From Prunus persica (lineage: Eukaryota; Streptophyta; Magnoliopsida; Rosales; Rosaceae), in NCBI RefSeq assembly GCF_000346465.2, contig NC_034016.1, forward strand, positions 3,895,471-3,959,470: a stretch of 64,000 bases of DNA, written 5' to 3'. Positions 38,982-51,135 of the stretch are shown piece after piece. Both the position numbers and the translations under genes were made by a program. The first letter of the stretch is position 1, and every line of letters begins with the position of its first letter. The notes beneath the pieces were generated by a model that searched no databases, was not told the origin of the DNA, and saw nothing but the letters and a program-made list of their open reading frames with translations.

Positions 38982-39623
38982 TGTGGGAACCTAATTAAAT
39001 CAAAATCCTAGGTCAAATAATTCCTTCCATTTGGGGATTATTTGACCTAATTGGGAATTATTCGATTTAATTAGGGATTACTCAATTAAATATAATATTA
39101 CCTAATCGGGTCGAGAATTAATTTTATTCCTACCTCAATTCCCAATTAAATGAGGAGTTACCTATTTAAGTTAGGAACTGATTTGATACCTACCCCAATT
39201 AGGGATTTGATTTACCCTAATGAATCAAATCCCTAATTAATCAAATCAATTCCAAATCGGAGAGGAATAATTCCTTTCCATCTACGGAATTATTCCTCTG
39301 AAACCCTAGCCTCTGAGACCACTATAAAAGGATGGCCACACACAAAGGTTAAGGTACGCCTAAATTCCTACTAAAGCTCTGCATAAATTATTTCTCAAAA
39401 ACCCTAGCCACCTCCTCTCTTTCTCTCTCTCACACAAGGCTCCGGCCACCACACACGGCTCCGGCCACCCGATTTTCCTTGAATTACCCTACCTAACTTA
39501 GGCATCGGAGGGCCTTTCCCGAGTGTGGTCCTTTTACTCCGATCTGTTTTGCAGGGAGAAAGAGAGGCGGAGAAGACGAAGGAATCTTGGGCGAATATTC
39601 TCGTGGGGAAATTTGCTCCCATA
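38982..39623 (+). repeat. TE1 left LTR
   Basis: Starts TGTGGGAACC and ends TTTGCTCCCATA (the right LTR ends in ...CCCACA). A TATA box TATAAAA at 39323-39329 would drive the genomic RNA. The AT-rich first half contains several near copies of a GGGAATTA/CCTAATT motif. Downstream begins TTGGTGCTTTCATTGAGAGC, in the primer-binding-site position, with TGG as needed; the primer tRNA was not identified. Confidence 0.9.
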
Positions 39624-39703
39624 AATTGGTGCTTTCATTGAGAGCACGATATATATTCAAAGCGTGCTCCAAATCCATCTTTCACACATTTTTTCAAACA
39701 ACC

Positions 39704-42697
39704 ATGGTTGATACAAGACGTACGAAGAGTAACACCACCACGATGGGCCCATCTCATGGTTTCGTGGTGGAAACCTCAATGCAACCGCACAGAATCGTGG
39801 CTGCCAATGCCTTGCAGTCGCCCTCTAGTGCTTTGCAGCCGCCTTCAGCTGCTGGAATTGCAGAACAGCCGCCACATGACCCCGGGACCTCCATAGCCTT
39901 GCAGTTGCTAGCGCCGATTACCGGAGCTGCTCCACCTCGCTGTCCTGCCGTCGGAGCACAACAGCAGCCACACCACTCAACTACTGGCTTTGCTGCTCAG
40001 CTCCATGGCTACTCCGACGTCGTCCCAGTCTTGGAGCAGATCCATTCTTTCCCTCCTCTGCAATCACACTTGACATATGCACCTGTGTACGTGTCTAATG
40101 GAGCCCTAGCCCATATGCCGTTAGGCCCGATGCACAACGCTCTACTTGACCCGCGCAGTCAGGTAGACCTTAACTCACGGGTTGATCAACTCACACAGAA
40201 GGTCGATGATCAGAACAACCTGATTGGCCAGCTACTCAGGCAGATCAACTTGAATCAAGGCCCTAACCTTGGACCCCGTGACGAGGAGATGAGGGCACAC
40301 CAGCATGTCGGCGAGCAGTTCGAGAGGTCCCAGGCTGGTCAGACAAGGGCAAATCGGCAGAGGAGAGATCAAGATCGAGCAGATGAGACGTAGACAGCCG
40401 TGAGCCGTACTCTGAGCCGTTCAAGGCTAGGACCAAGGACCAATGTGCTCGAGAGGCTAGGCCCGCAGTCTAATGTCCACGCCCGCTTGGGCCTACAAGG
40501 AGCTTGAGTTCGTGAGCAGTCGCGTGATGAGCGCAACGACCGATGCCCACCAACCCGCTCGAGGGCCAACACGCGGCGGCAAGCTATAAAGGAATCCTCA
40601 CAAGCTCAATCTCCTAAGCTGCCCCACGGGCAGGGCACCCAAGGGGATCGACCCTTGGGAACCGAGGAAGAAGTTAGCCAGTCACGCTCGAGACACCAAA
40701 GACATCGACCTAAGCGACCCTCCTTGCGGGCAGAAGATGATGATCGACGCCCACCAACCTGCTCGAGGACCAACATGCGGCGACAAGATGTAGAGGAACC
40801 CTCACAAGCTCAATCTCCTAATCTGCCCCACGGGCTGAACACCCAAGGGGATCGACCCTCGGGAACCGAGGAAGAAGTTAGCTGGTCGCGCTCGAGGCAC
40901 CGAAGACGCCGGCCTGAGTCTCCAGTCCTGCCAGCAGAGGACGTCGAGAAGCTAGTAAATGACCAACTCCAAGCTCTCCAACTTAAAGGAAGTACGGAGG
41001 AGGCCCTGCATAAGGAAATTGATCGAGTTGACTGCTCGCCCTTTATCGACAAAGTGGAACGAGCTCCTCCACCGAAGCGGTTCACAATGCCATCCATCAC
41101 TCCATTCAAGGAGGACTCTGACCCTGAGAGCCATTTGAGGCACTTCAAGAGCGCCATGATCCTGTACAAGGCAGACGATGCCCTGATGTGCAAAGTGTTC
41201 GCAATGACCCTGCGAGGAGCAGCTCAAGACTGGTTCCACACTCTATCGTCCGCGTCGATAGGAAACTTCAAGGAGTTGGCCCTCATCTTTACCAAGGAGT
41301 ACACCTCCTACAAGACGGTCAGAAAGCATGCGGACCATTTGTTCAACCTGCGCAAGAAGCCAGAAGAGTCTCTACGAGATTACCTGAGACGGTTTAAGGC
41401 TGAAAAGGCCAACATCATAGAATGCAATGACCAAGTTGCATCCTCAGCTTTCAAGAAGGGCTTGCCAACCGAGCACGAGCTATACCGGGAGCTGGCCATA
41501 ACACCAAGTCAAACCTTGGCAGAAGTGTTCGCGACAGCAGAACGCTACGCACTTTGGGACGATGATCGAATCGCCGCAAAGAAAGCCAGCAAGCAAGTTG
41601 ATCACCCGACGAAGCAGGCAAGCCAAAAGAGCAACCAGTTCGAGCAAAAAGCCCGAGATAAGCGCAGATCGCGGCCCCGCTAGGGAAGCTCAGAAATAGG
41701 GACCTTCACTGAGTTCTCTATCCCAATTCATCAGATCCTGGCTCAGGTGAAGGACAACCCGTGGGTGAGGAGACCGCCACCCATGAAGGGAGACCCCTCT
41801 AAGAGGGACACCAGTAAATACTGCGCATTCCACGGGGAGCATGGTCATTACACCAACAATTGCAACGCTTGGAAAAGACATCTTGAGGAGCTGGTCAGAG
41901 AAGGTCATTGCACAGAATTCGTCGCAAAGAAGGCCATCCAACAGATCGAGGATCGTGATGCGGCTGCCAAGGAACCTCTCCAAAAGGTCATTCGAATCAA
42001 CACCATTTTAGCTGACTCTCAGGAGTCCGGGCTGACCACCAAGGAGCGCAAGAGGAAGATCGCGCAGGCGACTTATGTCTCCCAAGTCACAACAGGAGTA
42101 CCAGTCATCATGGATACTCCCATCATTGGTTTCCAGAAGAAAGACTTGATCGGGCTTGACCTGCCGCATAATGATGCCCTAGTCATCTGCATTCAGATTG
42201 AACAAGCTGTGATCGAGCGAGTTCATGTGGATGAGGGCAGCGCAGCCAACATCCTGGAACTATCTGTCATCCAACAGATGGGATTGGAGCCCAAGATTAG
42301 CAAACTTACCAGGTCGCTCACTGGCTTCAATGGGGCCACATCAATCACTGTTGGAATGATCGACCTTGACGTCCACTCACCCCCAGTAGTCTGCTCGCAA
42401 ACCTTCATGGTCATCGACGAGATCTCCCCGTACAACGGAATCTTGGGACGACCGTGGATCAGCAAGATCGAGGCCATCACATCTGCTCTACACCAGAAGA
42501 TTCGCTACCCCATTCCTGGAGGCGGAATCGGGCAGATCAATAGTGACCAAGCCATGGCAAGAAAATGCACAGCTCACGGACTCAAGAAGAGCAAGCAGTT
42601 GCAGTTCACACCAGTAATGCAAGCTGACAACGAGGCACGAAGCGCTCCCAGCAAACAAGCAAGCTCGAACGAGAAGGGAGCTGCTACCCCACAATAG
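39704..42697 (+). pseudogene. TE1 gag-protease frame with three premature stops
   Basis: The frame from ATG 39704 to the TAG at 42695 has 997 sense positions and no frameshift. Its premature stops are TAG 40391 (CAG in TE2), TGA 40505 (CGA in TE2) and TAG 41681 (GAG in TE2). Domains in order: a Gln/Pro/Ala-rich N-terminus, a basic region with a tandem duplication, the retrotransposon gag core (LRHFKSAMILYKADD...AQDWFHTL), a zinc-knuckle variant (CAFHGEHGHYTNNC) and an aspartic protease (VDEGSAANIL, YNGILGRPW). The final TAG is shared with TE2 and is probably functional. Confidence 0.88.
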
Positions 42698-42703
42698 CAA
42701 TTA
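42695..42703 (+). promoter_or_regulatory. leaky-stop motif UAG CAA UUA, TE1
   Basis: The last gag-protease codons CCA CAA are followed by TAG CAA TTA and then, in the same frame, ATG and the pol reading frame. UAG-CAR-YYA is the established tobamovirus-type readthrough context. Conserved in TE2 at 56151-56159. Confidence 0.75.
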
Positions 42704-45700
42704 ATGAGCCAGGATCAAGGAGAGGGAATCCGCCCGGAAGACTCCCCTGAAAAGGGTTGGAAGTCTGAGGATGACGTTGAGTTAGTACCCCCTGATCTTG
42801 GCCAGCCAGACAAAGAAACGCAGATCGGCTGGCGCCAGAATTCAAACAAGAATGATCGAGAGGAAGGAATCCGCCCGGAAGGCTCCCTTGAAGAAGGTTG
42901 GAAGCCTGAGGAAGACGTTGAGTTAGTACCCCTTGATCCTAACCAGCCAGACAAGAAAGTGCGGATCGGCTCGCACAACAAAGACATGTTCGCGTGGTCA
43001 CCATCTAACATGCCCGGCATCGACCCAAACATCATCTGCCACCGCCTCCATGTCAACCCTGCCAGCAAGCCCGTGGTGCAGAAGAGACGCAACTTCGCTC
43101 CCGAGCGAGTCGCGATCATTGAAGCCGAGATCGACAAGCTTCTAGCCGCCAGATTTATTGAATAGGTCTCCTACTCAGAATGGTTGGCCAACGTTGTTCT
43201 GGTGGCAAAACAAGAAAAGGGCAAATGGAGAGTGTGCGTCGATTACACCGACCTCAACAAAGCATGCCCTAAAGACAACTTCTCATTGCCGAGGATCGAC
43301 CAGCTCGTGGATTCAACTTCCAGCAACCAGCTGCTCAGCTTCATGGATGCCTACTCCGACTATAATCAAATTATGATGTACGATGATGACAAGGCGAAGA
43401 CCTCTTTCGTCATCGAGAGAGGGACCTACTGCTACAAGGTCATGCCCTTTGGGTTGAAGAACGCTGGAGCAACCTATCAAAGGCTCGTGAATAAGATTTT
43501 CAAGGAGTAGATCGGCAGAACTGTGGAAGTCTACGTGGATGATATGCTGGTCAAAGCCCCCAAGCGTGGAGACCACCTCAAAAACCTCGCCGAGGCATTC
43601 AGCCTGCTCCGCCAATACCGCATGAAGCTGAATCCAAGTAAATGCATGTTCGGTGTATCAGCCGGCCGATTCCTAGGGTACTTAGTCACACAACGAGGTA
43701 TAGAGGCACACCCACGCCAAATTAAAGCCATTCTCGAGATGAAGTCACCTTCCACAGTGAAGGAAATACAAAGTCTGACGGGCAGAGCAGCAGCCCTCAA
43801 CCGATTCCTCTCAAAGTCTACCGACAAGTGCAGACCATTCTTTAAAGCTTTGAAGAAGGGGCAAAAAGACAAGTGGGACGAGGAGTGCGAAGTAGCTTTC
43901 CAGAGTCTAAAGACCTACCTTACTTCACCTCCCCTATTCTCAAAGCCAGTTCCTAGTGAAGACTTGTTCGTGTACCTGGCGGTGTCCAACTAAGCCGTCA
44001 GCTCAGCTCTCATCCGAGAAGAACTTGGGGCCCAACATCCGATATTTTATACGTCAAAAGCTCTCCTCGATGCAGAGACTCGCTACCCAAAATTGGAGAA
44101 GCTCATTTTGGCCCTTGTCGTTTCTGCGAGAAAGCTGCGACCTTATTACCAAGCTCACCTAGTCATCGTTATGACTGACTTTCCTTTGAGATCAATCCTC
44201 CACAGCCCTGATGCTTCTCAGCGGCTCATGAAGTGGGCAATAGAGCTAAGCCAATACAACATCCTCTACCGGCCAAAGACTGCGATAAAAGCCCAAGCCT
44301 TAGCAGACTTTGTTGCAGAGTTCACACCATCAGCCGAAGAAGAGAAGCTGGTCAGCAAAAAGAAGGAAAGTTCGAGAGCAGACAAGACCTCCGCGAAACC
44401 TGACCAACCCAGAGACATGTGGCAGCTACGCGTAGATGGAGCGTCAAACCAGAAAGGAGCTGGAGCAGGCGTCGTCATTGTCACCCCTGATGGAACCCTG
44501 TTAGAGCAAGCTATCACACTTGGCTTCCCGGCTTCAAATAACGAGGCAGAGTACGAGATATTGCTCGCTGGCTTGTGCTTGGCAAATGAGCTATCAATCA
44601 AGAAGCTGGCCATCTACTCGGATTCCCAGCTGATTACAAGTCAAGCCTCAGGAGAGTACATGGCGAAACACCCAAGGATGATCTTGTACCTTGACAAAGT
44701 CCAAGAGCTGTTGAAGGCGTTTCCCACCTTCACCATCCAGTAGGTGCCCCGAGCAGAGAACACGCACGCAAATGCACTGGCAAGCTTAGGATCAGCACTG
44801 GATACCCAGTTTATACGCTCCATCCCAGTCGAGCACCTTGACCAGCCTAGCATAGAAGAGGCAGAACAACCGGACCTAATGCAGATCGACGAGGATCCTA
44901 GCTGGCAAGAACCCATCATTGACTACCTAATGAATGAAAACTTGCCCGAGGACAAGTCCGAGGCCAGGAAAATCAAGCAGAAGGCTGCAAGATATTACAT
45001 GAAAGGTGACACGCTTATCCGCAGATCATACTACGGGCCTTATCTCACTTGCATCAAGTACCCGCAAACGCTCGAGGTTCTCTGCAAAATACACGACGGC
45101 GAATGTGGAAATCACGCTGGAGGCAAGTCGCTTGCTCAGAAGGCTCTCAGCATCGGCTATTTCTAGCCTACCATGAGCAAAGACTCCACGGAGTATGCTC
45201 GAAGATGTGATCGATGCCAACGGTACAAGCCGATCCCTGGCTTGCCAGCTGAGGAATACCATCCGCAGAACAGTCCATGGCCGTTCATGCAGTGGGCCAT
45301 TGACTTGGTGGGACCTATGCCGACAGCACCTGCCAATAAGGAAATGATGATCGTTGCCACTGATTACTTCACCAAATGGATCGAGGCCGAGGTTTTATCT
45401 TCTACCAAGGAAGCTGACGTTGAACGGTTCATCTGGAAGCACATCATTTGCAGATTCGGTTGCCCGCAATCGATAGTTACCGACAATGGTACACAGTTCG
45501 TGGGCAGGCAGATCACTACATTCCTTGCGAAGTATGGCATCAAGCAACACTTGTCAACCCCCAGATACCCGTAAGGCAATGGCCAAGCAGAGGCATCCAA
45601 CAAGATCGTGCTGGACTGCCTAAAGAAAAGACTGGAAAGCGCAGAAGGAAAATGGGTCGACGAGCTGCCAGGAGTTCTATGGGCTTATCGCACAACCAAA

Positions 45701-46138
45701 AGGAGATCGACCGGAGAGACACCGTTTTCCTTGGCCTATGGGACAGAGGCAATCATTCCCCCACACATCACAGTCCCTTCCATGAGCATTGAGGTGGGCA
45801 GTCTCGACCAAAACTGCAGGCAGATGAGAATCAACCTTGACCTGCTCGAAGAAGAACGAGAAAAGGCCATTGTTCGAGTTGCCGCCTACCAGCGGCAGTT
45901 GACATCCTACTACAATAAGAAGGCCAAGATCAGACAGTTTTGCCCTGGAGTCCTTGTGCTCAGAAAAACTTTCATCACATCAACGAGGCAAGGGTCAAAG
46001 AAGATGAAGCCAAATTGGGAAGGCCCCTACATGATCAGCCGATCTGGGGGCAGAGGAAGTTACACCCTCGACACTCTAGAAGGGAAGGAAATTCCAAGAC
46101 AATGAAATACCCACCACCTTCGGAGATACTATCCGTGA
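42704..46138 (+). pseudogene. TE1 pol: RT, RNase H, archaeal-type RNase H, integrase, with stops
   Basis: A single reading frame without frameshifts but with stops at 43163, 43508, 43991, 44741, 45164, 45572 and 46103; the natural end is the TGA after RRYYP at about 46138. RT: CVDYTDLNKACPKDNF, YVDDML catalytic box. RNase H follows. The second RNase H has DGASN, NEAEYE and YSDSQL at its catalytic positions. Integrase has the zinc finger (HDGECGNH, CDRC), catalytic Asp in AIDLVGPM, Asp in VTDNGTQF and Glu in GQAEASN. Relative to TE2 an in-frame block of about 45 nt is missing near 42974. Several stops fit C-to-T or G-to-A change of CAG, CAA or TGG codons. Confidence 0.88.
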
Positions 46139-46244
46139 AGCTCTTCGCTTACCAGCTCGACTCCTAGCAGATGACGAGCCTCCTGTACTTCAATTGAAGA
46201 CAAACTGCTTTCGATGTTGCCTATGTTGTTAATTTCCTTTATTC

Positions 46245-46250
46245 AATAAA
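46245..46250 (+). terminator. polyadenylation signal AATAAA after TE1 pol
   Basis: AATAAA about 110 bp after the pol stop and about 90 bp before the repeat array; conserved in TE2 at 57893-57898. Whether RNA is cleaved here is unknown. Confidence 0.4.
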
Positions 46251-46329
46251 GCGATGTATTCACACCAACATCAATACAAGAGCAAGCTTTTCAATGAAGT
46301 ACTTTTTCGAGCATTATGTCCCACAAACA

Positions 46330-47110
46330 TATACATGCAGGCAACAAGCCTTACCTCCATTGCAGACAAGCTGCTCCCCGGAGCACAAACTCAATGGAGT
46401 CTTTTTCAAGCGCTATATCCTCGACATACGCACACAGGCGACAAGCCTTACTTCCATTGCAGACAAGCTGCTCCTCGGAGCACAAACTCAATGGAGTCTT
46501 TTTCAAGCGCTATGTCCCCGACATACGCACACAGACGCCAAACCTTACCTTCATTGCGGACAAGCTGCTCCCCGGAGCACAAACTCAATGGAGTCTTTTT
46601 TAAGCGTTATGTCCCCGACATACGCACACAGGCGACAAGCCTTACACACAGGCGACAAGCCTTACCTCAATTGCAAACAAGCTGCTCCCCGGAGCACAAA
46701 CTCAATGGAGTCTTTTTCAAGCGCTATGTCCCCGACATACGCACACAGGCGACAAGCCTTATCTCCATTGCAGACAAGCTGCTCCCCGGAGTACAAACTC
46801 AATGGAGTCTTTTTCAAGCGTTATGTCCCCGACATACGCACACAGGCGACAAGCCTTACCTCCATTGCAGACAAGCTGCTCCTCGGAGCACAAACTCAAT
46901 GGAGTCTTTTTCAAGCGCTATGTCCCCGACATACGTACACAGGCGACAAGCCTTACCTCCATTGCAGACAAGCTGCTCCTCGGAGCACAAACTCAATGGA
47001 GTTCTTTTCAAGCGTTATGTCCCCGACATACACACACAGGCGACGAGCCTTATCTCTATTGTAGGCAAGCTACTTCACAAGTACAAACTCAATGGAGTCT
47101 CTTTCAAGTG
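46330..47110. repeat. TE1 tandem array, about 8 units of about 97 bp
   Basis: Each unit contains CTCCATTGCAGACAAGCTGC, then TCCCCGGAGCACAAACT and CAATGGAG, followed by a TTTTTCAAGCG...TGTCCCCGACATACGCACACAGGCGACAAGCC stretch. CTCCATTG and CAATGGAG pair perfectly, as do TGCTC and GAGCA within them. Units vary by point changes; one has an 18-20-bp internal duplication at about 46628-46660. Long frames through the array are artefacts of repetition, since 97 is not a multiple of 3. Confidence 0.9.
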
Positions 47111-47314
47111 CTATGTCTCCGGACACACACTTACAAGATATAATGAGAATTGAAGTTCGAAAGACAACTGAAAATTCCATAACAAAGCGGCCAATCAGCC
47201 AAGTTCAACAAGAAGTAAGATGGTCAACCAAAGACCACTTATTGAAAGAAAATAACAAAGTTCAAAAATAGCAAAAATGAACTACGACTACTAGGGAACT
47301 TCAGCAGGTGACCC

Positions 47315-49593
47315 TTAGCCGATCACATCCTCAACTGCATTGGCAATAGCCTCATTCTGCCCAACCGGCACAACTTGCTCAACCGCCTCGGCTTCCTGCT
47401 CCTACGCATCCGCCTTAGCCTCATCAGCTAACCCACCTTGGCGTTTGTCTTCCTCAATTGCAGCTTCATCTGCTATCTGCTCTTCAACTGCTTCTGCATC
47501 CATAACATCCACCTGCTCACTCTGAGCGGGGGGGGGGAGGTCAGGACCAGACTGCTCACCGGCATCATCTTCGAGAGAGCAGCAAGGAGAAGCACCTGTC
47601 TGGCAATCCAGATATCCCAGCTTGTACGCATTAGCAGCCATCTCTTGCTTGGAGGCCTCCGTGGCTTCCACATGGGTATCAAACTTGACCAGCAGTTTGT
47701 CACGATCCTGGGCCAAAGCAGCATGCTTACGTTCGAGACAGAAGTAGGCTTACTTGCGTTCGAGCAGGGTAGCCATAAGAGACTTGAGTTCACCATCCTT
47801 TTGGCCAACAAAACTCTTGAGCACGGACATACTCTCCTTCATCTCGGAAATCCTCGCGTCATGGCGAATCCGCTCGTTCGAGAGCTTGTCAGTCAGGTCG
47901 GCATTCTTCTTCACCAGCTTGTCAAGCAGGGCAGAAGAAGAGGCAACATCACGCGAGTTCTGCATGGCCCCAATAGCAAAAACCATTCCTTTTTGAAGGT
48001 GATACATGGCAGCTTCTTCTTGCTTATCCAAGGGAAGGCTCGAGAAAGCACAAAGGTCACCAGCTCGATAGACGCGATCAACTAGCTTAGCGCAAGCAGA
48101 TGGACTTGACAGAAAGCCTGTTTTCAGCAGATCAGACACGGGCTCGCCCCCAGTAGAGCTATCACCAATTCCCGAACCGGCAGTTCGTGCAATTGGAGGA
48201 CTCTTCGCTCGAGCAGACGACTCTTTAGCTCTTTTGGCTGCAACTTGCAACATTGAGTCAGCCCCGCCCTTGACTGTTCATGGCCCCGCAGATGAGTCAT
48301 GGTTGCTAGGCAGAGGCACAGTCCTCTCAGTTTGATTCCCGGATCGGCACGGACGACCCAAACCTTGCTTCCCAGCGACTTCCTTGCATGGCAGATCACG
48401 GGTCTTAGGCAATACGGGCAAAGACTTGAATAGAATTTCCCGAACCTCCTGAATGCCGTTGGCCTTCTTGCTGTTCGCGCTGACGAGGCGTTTGATCCCG
48501 GAAGACTAGGCAGGAGCAACTCCCATATGGGCCTTCTGAGCAGGTGAGACCTCCCTTATAGAAGACTTGTTCGTGGCAAGAGAAGATCTCGGCTACCTTC
48601 GCTGTGAAGACGTATCCACTAATCGTGAAACTGCAGCTTCATCTCGAGCAGAGCTACTGCACGCTTTCCCACCCTCGGGGGACTCAGTCGATGACTCCTC
48701 CCGCTCAACTGGCAAGTCACTTAGCTCCAAGCAGCGCGACTTCCACCTTTCAATATCTTCAGCAGGGGGCAGGCCACCGACTTTCTTCCGATGTTCGCTC
48801 AGCAGCCAGCGCCATTCACGAAACTTGGCGGGGATGCTCAAAGCTTGTCGAACCTTCATCATGCCCGGGTCGAGAACGAGCTTCTTTCGAATGGCATCAT
48901 CTGCAAGCATAAGACAAAAGTTAGTCAGACACAGCAAAGAATTCCATGGCAACAGTAGCAGATTAGAGGGATGCAACTTACCATCATAGTAGGTGAGAGG
49001 AACGAGCGGACCGTCTCCAACCTCCCTTCCCATCTGCCGCTGACCTCCAGCACATCCTTGCTCCACACATGATCGCCCTGACTCAGACTATCAAACAACT
49101 TGGGTTCGCGTGCGCGAAGTTGGGCATATTTCTCGAAGCGTCTCACCTCAAAGAAGTAAAAGAACTCCTGCACGGTCAAATCCAGCTTGAAGAAGCGGCT
49201 CAAATTTTCAAAGCAGATGACCGCCCGATAAACATTCGGAGTAAATTGGCTCGGGGCACATTCCATGGCGCAGAACACCTCCCTGAAAAATTTCGACAGC
49301 GGAAACGTGAAACCCAGCGAGAAATAAAAGGGGCGGAAAGTGATAATCCTGGCGCCTGAATTGTTCGGATCCACACGAGGTATACTGTCAGACGAGGGCT
49401 CTGCCAACTTGACATGCACATCCTTGTGTATAGCGGAGTCGAAAAGGGCACGCCACGTTTTGAACTGGGCCTCGGTGGTGACACGGTGCAAATTGGCCAC
49501 AAACTTCTCTTTGGGAACTTGAGAACCACCCCACAGGTACAAGGGCACTTGTGAGCTTGGTGATCGGCTCTTTCTTTCAGAAGACATGGTCAT
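47315..49593 (-). pseudogene. TE1 antisense ORF, Transposase_28-like (gypsy-associated), one intron, damaged
   Basis: Reads opposite to the element. ATG at 49593 begins MTMSSERKSRSPSSQ. A conserved region (FRPFYFSLGFTFPLSKFFRE, ENLSRFFKLDLTVQEFFYFF, SQGDHVWSKDVLEVSGRWEG) resembles the Pfam family Transposase_28, found as extra antisense ORFs in Tat elements; function unknown. An intron at 48981-48901 (GTAAGT...TTGCAG) is conserved in TE2. The C-terminal half is Lys/Glu/Ser-rich with a likely coiled coil (SALLDKLVKKNADL and on). One base is missing near 49025, other frame changes lie near 48500-48300, and a TAG near 47403 replaces a Lys codon. The end at 47315 faces the repeat array. Confidence 0.75.
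48901..48981 (-). other. intron of the antisense ORF, TE1
   Basis: 81 bp, donor GATG/GTAAGT and acceptor CTTGCAG/ATGATG on the minus strand. Removal joins YYD to DAIRKK in phase. The same intron with the same borders is present in TE2 (about 60701-60781), with point changes inside. Confidence 0.75.
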
Positions 49594-50459
49594 TGAGCAG
49601 CTGCAAAAAAATAGCGAAGAGAATTGCGTTAAAATTCCTAGTTCGTGAGCAAAAAAAAAAAGCAGCAAAAAGGGGTCCACCAAGCTACAGCCCGATCTGC
49701 AGAGGAGCCTAGCGCCTGCCAGCCCGAGCCCACTTGGCGCACAGCACACGCAGCCCATCGACGCAGCAGCCTAGTTCGCGCCTCCAGCCCAGTTCGCGCC
49801 TCCAGCTCGGTTCGCGCTCCGGCCCAGCTCGCATCCCATCCCAGCACGGGCCTGCTCCGTTCGCTCCAGCCCTGCGGCCCAAGACGCGCCCCGCTGTTCG
49901 CCTGGTCCAGTAGGCATGCCCAGCATGCATGGGCCATCCTAGCGCGCCCCAGCTCGAGCCCAGACTGCAGCCTCTCTCCAGCACAAGGACCAGCCTACTT
50001 CAACACACACCAGCACCATCTTGGCTCACCAGCGCACACCAAGCTCGCATGCCTCCCTTAGCAGACTACTTCACCTTGCTGCCAAAAATCGGGACAAAGA
50101 CACACAAAAAAATATACAACCCAAGTCTAATTACCTTGGGTGTGCGGTGGAGACAAAAACTCACGAACAACGGGAAAAATTCTCCAAAGCTTACTCTCTC
50201 TCACTAATGAAATCGGAATGGATTTTGGATGTGAAGAATAAATTGGAGGAGCCCTACATTTATAAGGATAAAAATTCCTTGACCTACAAGGAATCGCAAA
50301 CTCTTTCCAACTTGGGAGTTCATAAAATTGGCAAGTCAAACACCTCCTCAACTCGGGAGCCCAAGTCCACGAAGGAAGCCCAGTGACAGCTGGACAGCCC
50401 AACAGATAATTTACATCTCCTATATGCCGCCACACGCCACGCAGAAGCTAGGGGGCATT
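49594..50459. other. TE1 region between antisense ORF and right LTR
   Basis: GC-rich, with repeated CAGCCCAGTTCGCGC-type motifs (about 49700-49960), then AT-rich to the polypurine tract. Presumed promoter and leader of the antisense gene. No other frame is convincing. Confidence 0.5.
50258..50272 (-). promoter_or_regulatory. possible TATA box for the TE1 antisense ORF
   Basis: On the minus strand CCTTATAAATG lies about 670 bp upstream of the antisense ATG. A TTTTTTTGCAG acceptor-like site at about 49603 just before the ATG would allow a spliced 5' UTR. TE2 lacks this whole part. Inference only. Confidence 0.35.
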
Positions 50460-51131
50460 TGTGGGAACCTAATTAAATCAAAACCCTAGGTCAAATAATT
50501 TCTTCCATTTGGGGATTATTTGACCTAATTGGGAATTATTCGATTTAATTGGGGATTACCCAATTAAATAGAATATTACCTAATCAGGTCGAGAATTAAT
50601 TTTATTCCTACCCCAATTCCCAATTAAATGAGGAGTTACCTATTTAAATTAGGAATTGATTTGATACCTACCCCAATTAGGGATTTGATTTACCCTAATG
50701 AATCAAATCCCTAATTAATCAAATCAATTCCAAATCGGGGAGGAATAATTCCCTTCCATCTACGGAATTATTCCTCTGAAACCCTAGCCTCTGAGATCAC
50801 TATAAAAGGATGGCCACACACAAATGTTAAGGTACGCCTAAATTCCTACTAAAACTCTGCATAAATTATTTCTCAAAAACCCTAGCCACCTCCTCTCTTT
50901 CTCTCTCTCACACAAGGCTCTGGCCACCACACACGGCTCCAGCCACCACACACGGCTCCGGCCACCCGGTTTTCCTTAAATTACCCTACCTAACTTAGGC
51001 ATCGGAGGGCCTTTGGCCAACACCCCCCGGGTGTGGTCCTTTTACTCCGATCTGTTTTGCAGGGAGAAAGAGAGGCGGAGAAGACGAAGGAATCTTGGGC
51101 GAATATTCTCGTGGGGAAATTTGCTCCCACA
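50460..51131 (+). repeat. TE1 right LTR
   Basis: Near-identical to 38982-39623. It has an extra 18-bp copy of a CACCACACACGGCTCC-type unit near 50935 and a different stretch around 51013-51028 (TTTGGCCAACACC). It is preceded by the polypurine tract AGAAGCTAGGGGGCATT and followed by GTATC. Confidence 0.92.
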
Positions 51132-51135
51132 GTAT

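Larger units (their letters stand above)
38982..51131 (+). mobile_element. TE1: Tat-lineage Ty3/gypsy LTR retrotransposon, 12.15 kb
   Basis: Bounded by LTRs at 38982-39623 and 50460-51131. Plus-strand order: gag-protease, UAG, RT, RNase H, second RNase H of archaeal type, integrase, then an array of about 97-bp repeats. After this comes an antisense gene on the minus strand, and a polypurine tract before the right LTR. The second RNase H, the large size and the extra antisense ORF are features known for the Tat lineage. All coding domains are present in one frame each but carry many nonsense codons, so it cannot move by itself. By eye the two LTRs differ at about 17-18 positions plus two indels in about 640 bp. 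It lies antisense in a HAP2 intron, touching the exon end. Confidence 0.92.

Noticed and set aside
46254..47153. 299-codon open frame through the TE1 repeat array
   Set aside because: It is open only because a stop-free 97-bp unit is repeated; the unit shifts frame each time and all three frames are open. The same holds for frames at 57942-59318.
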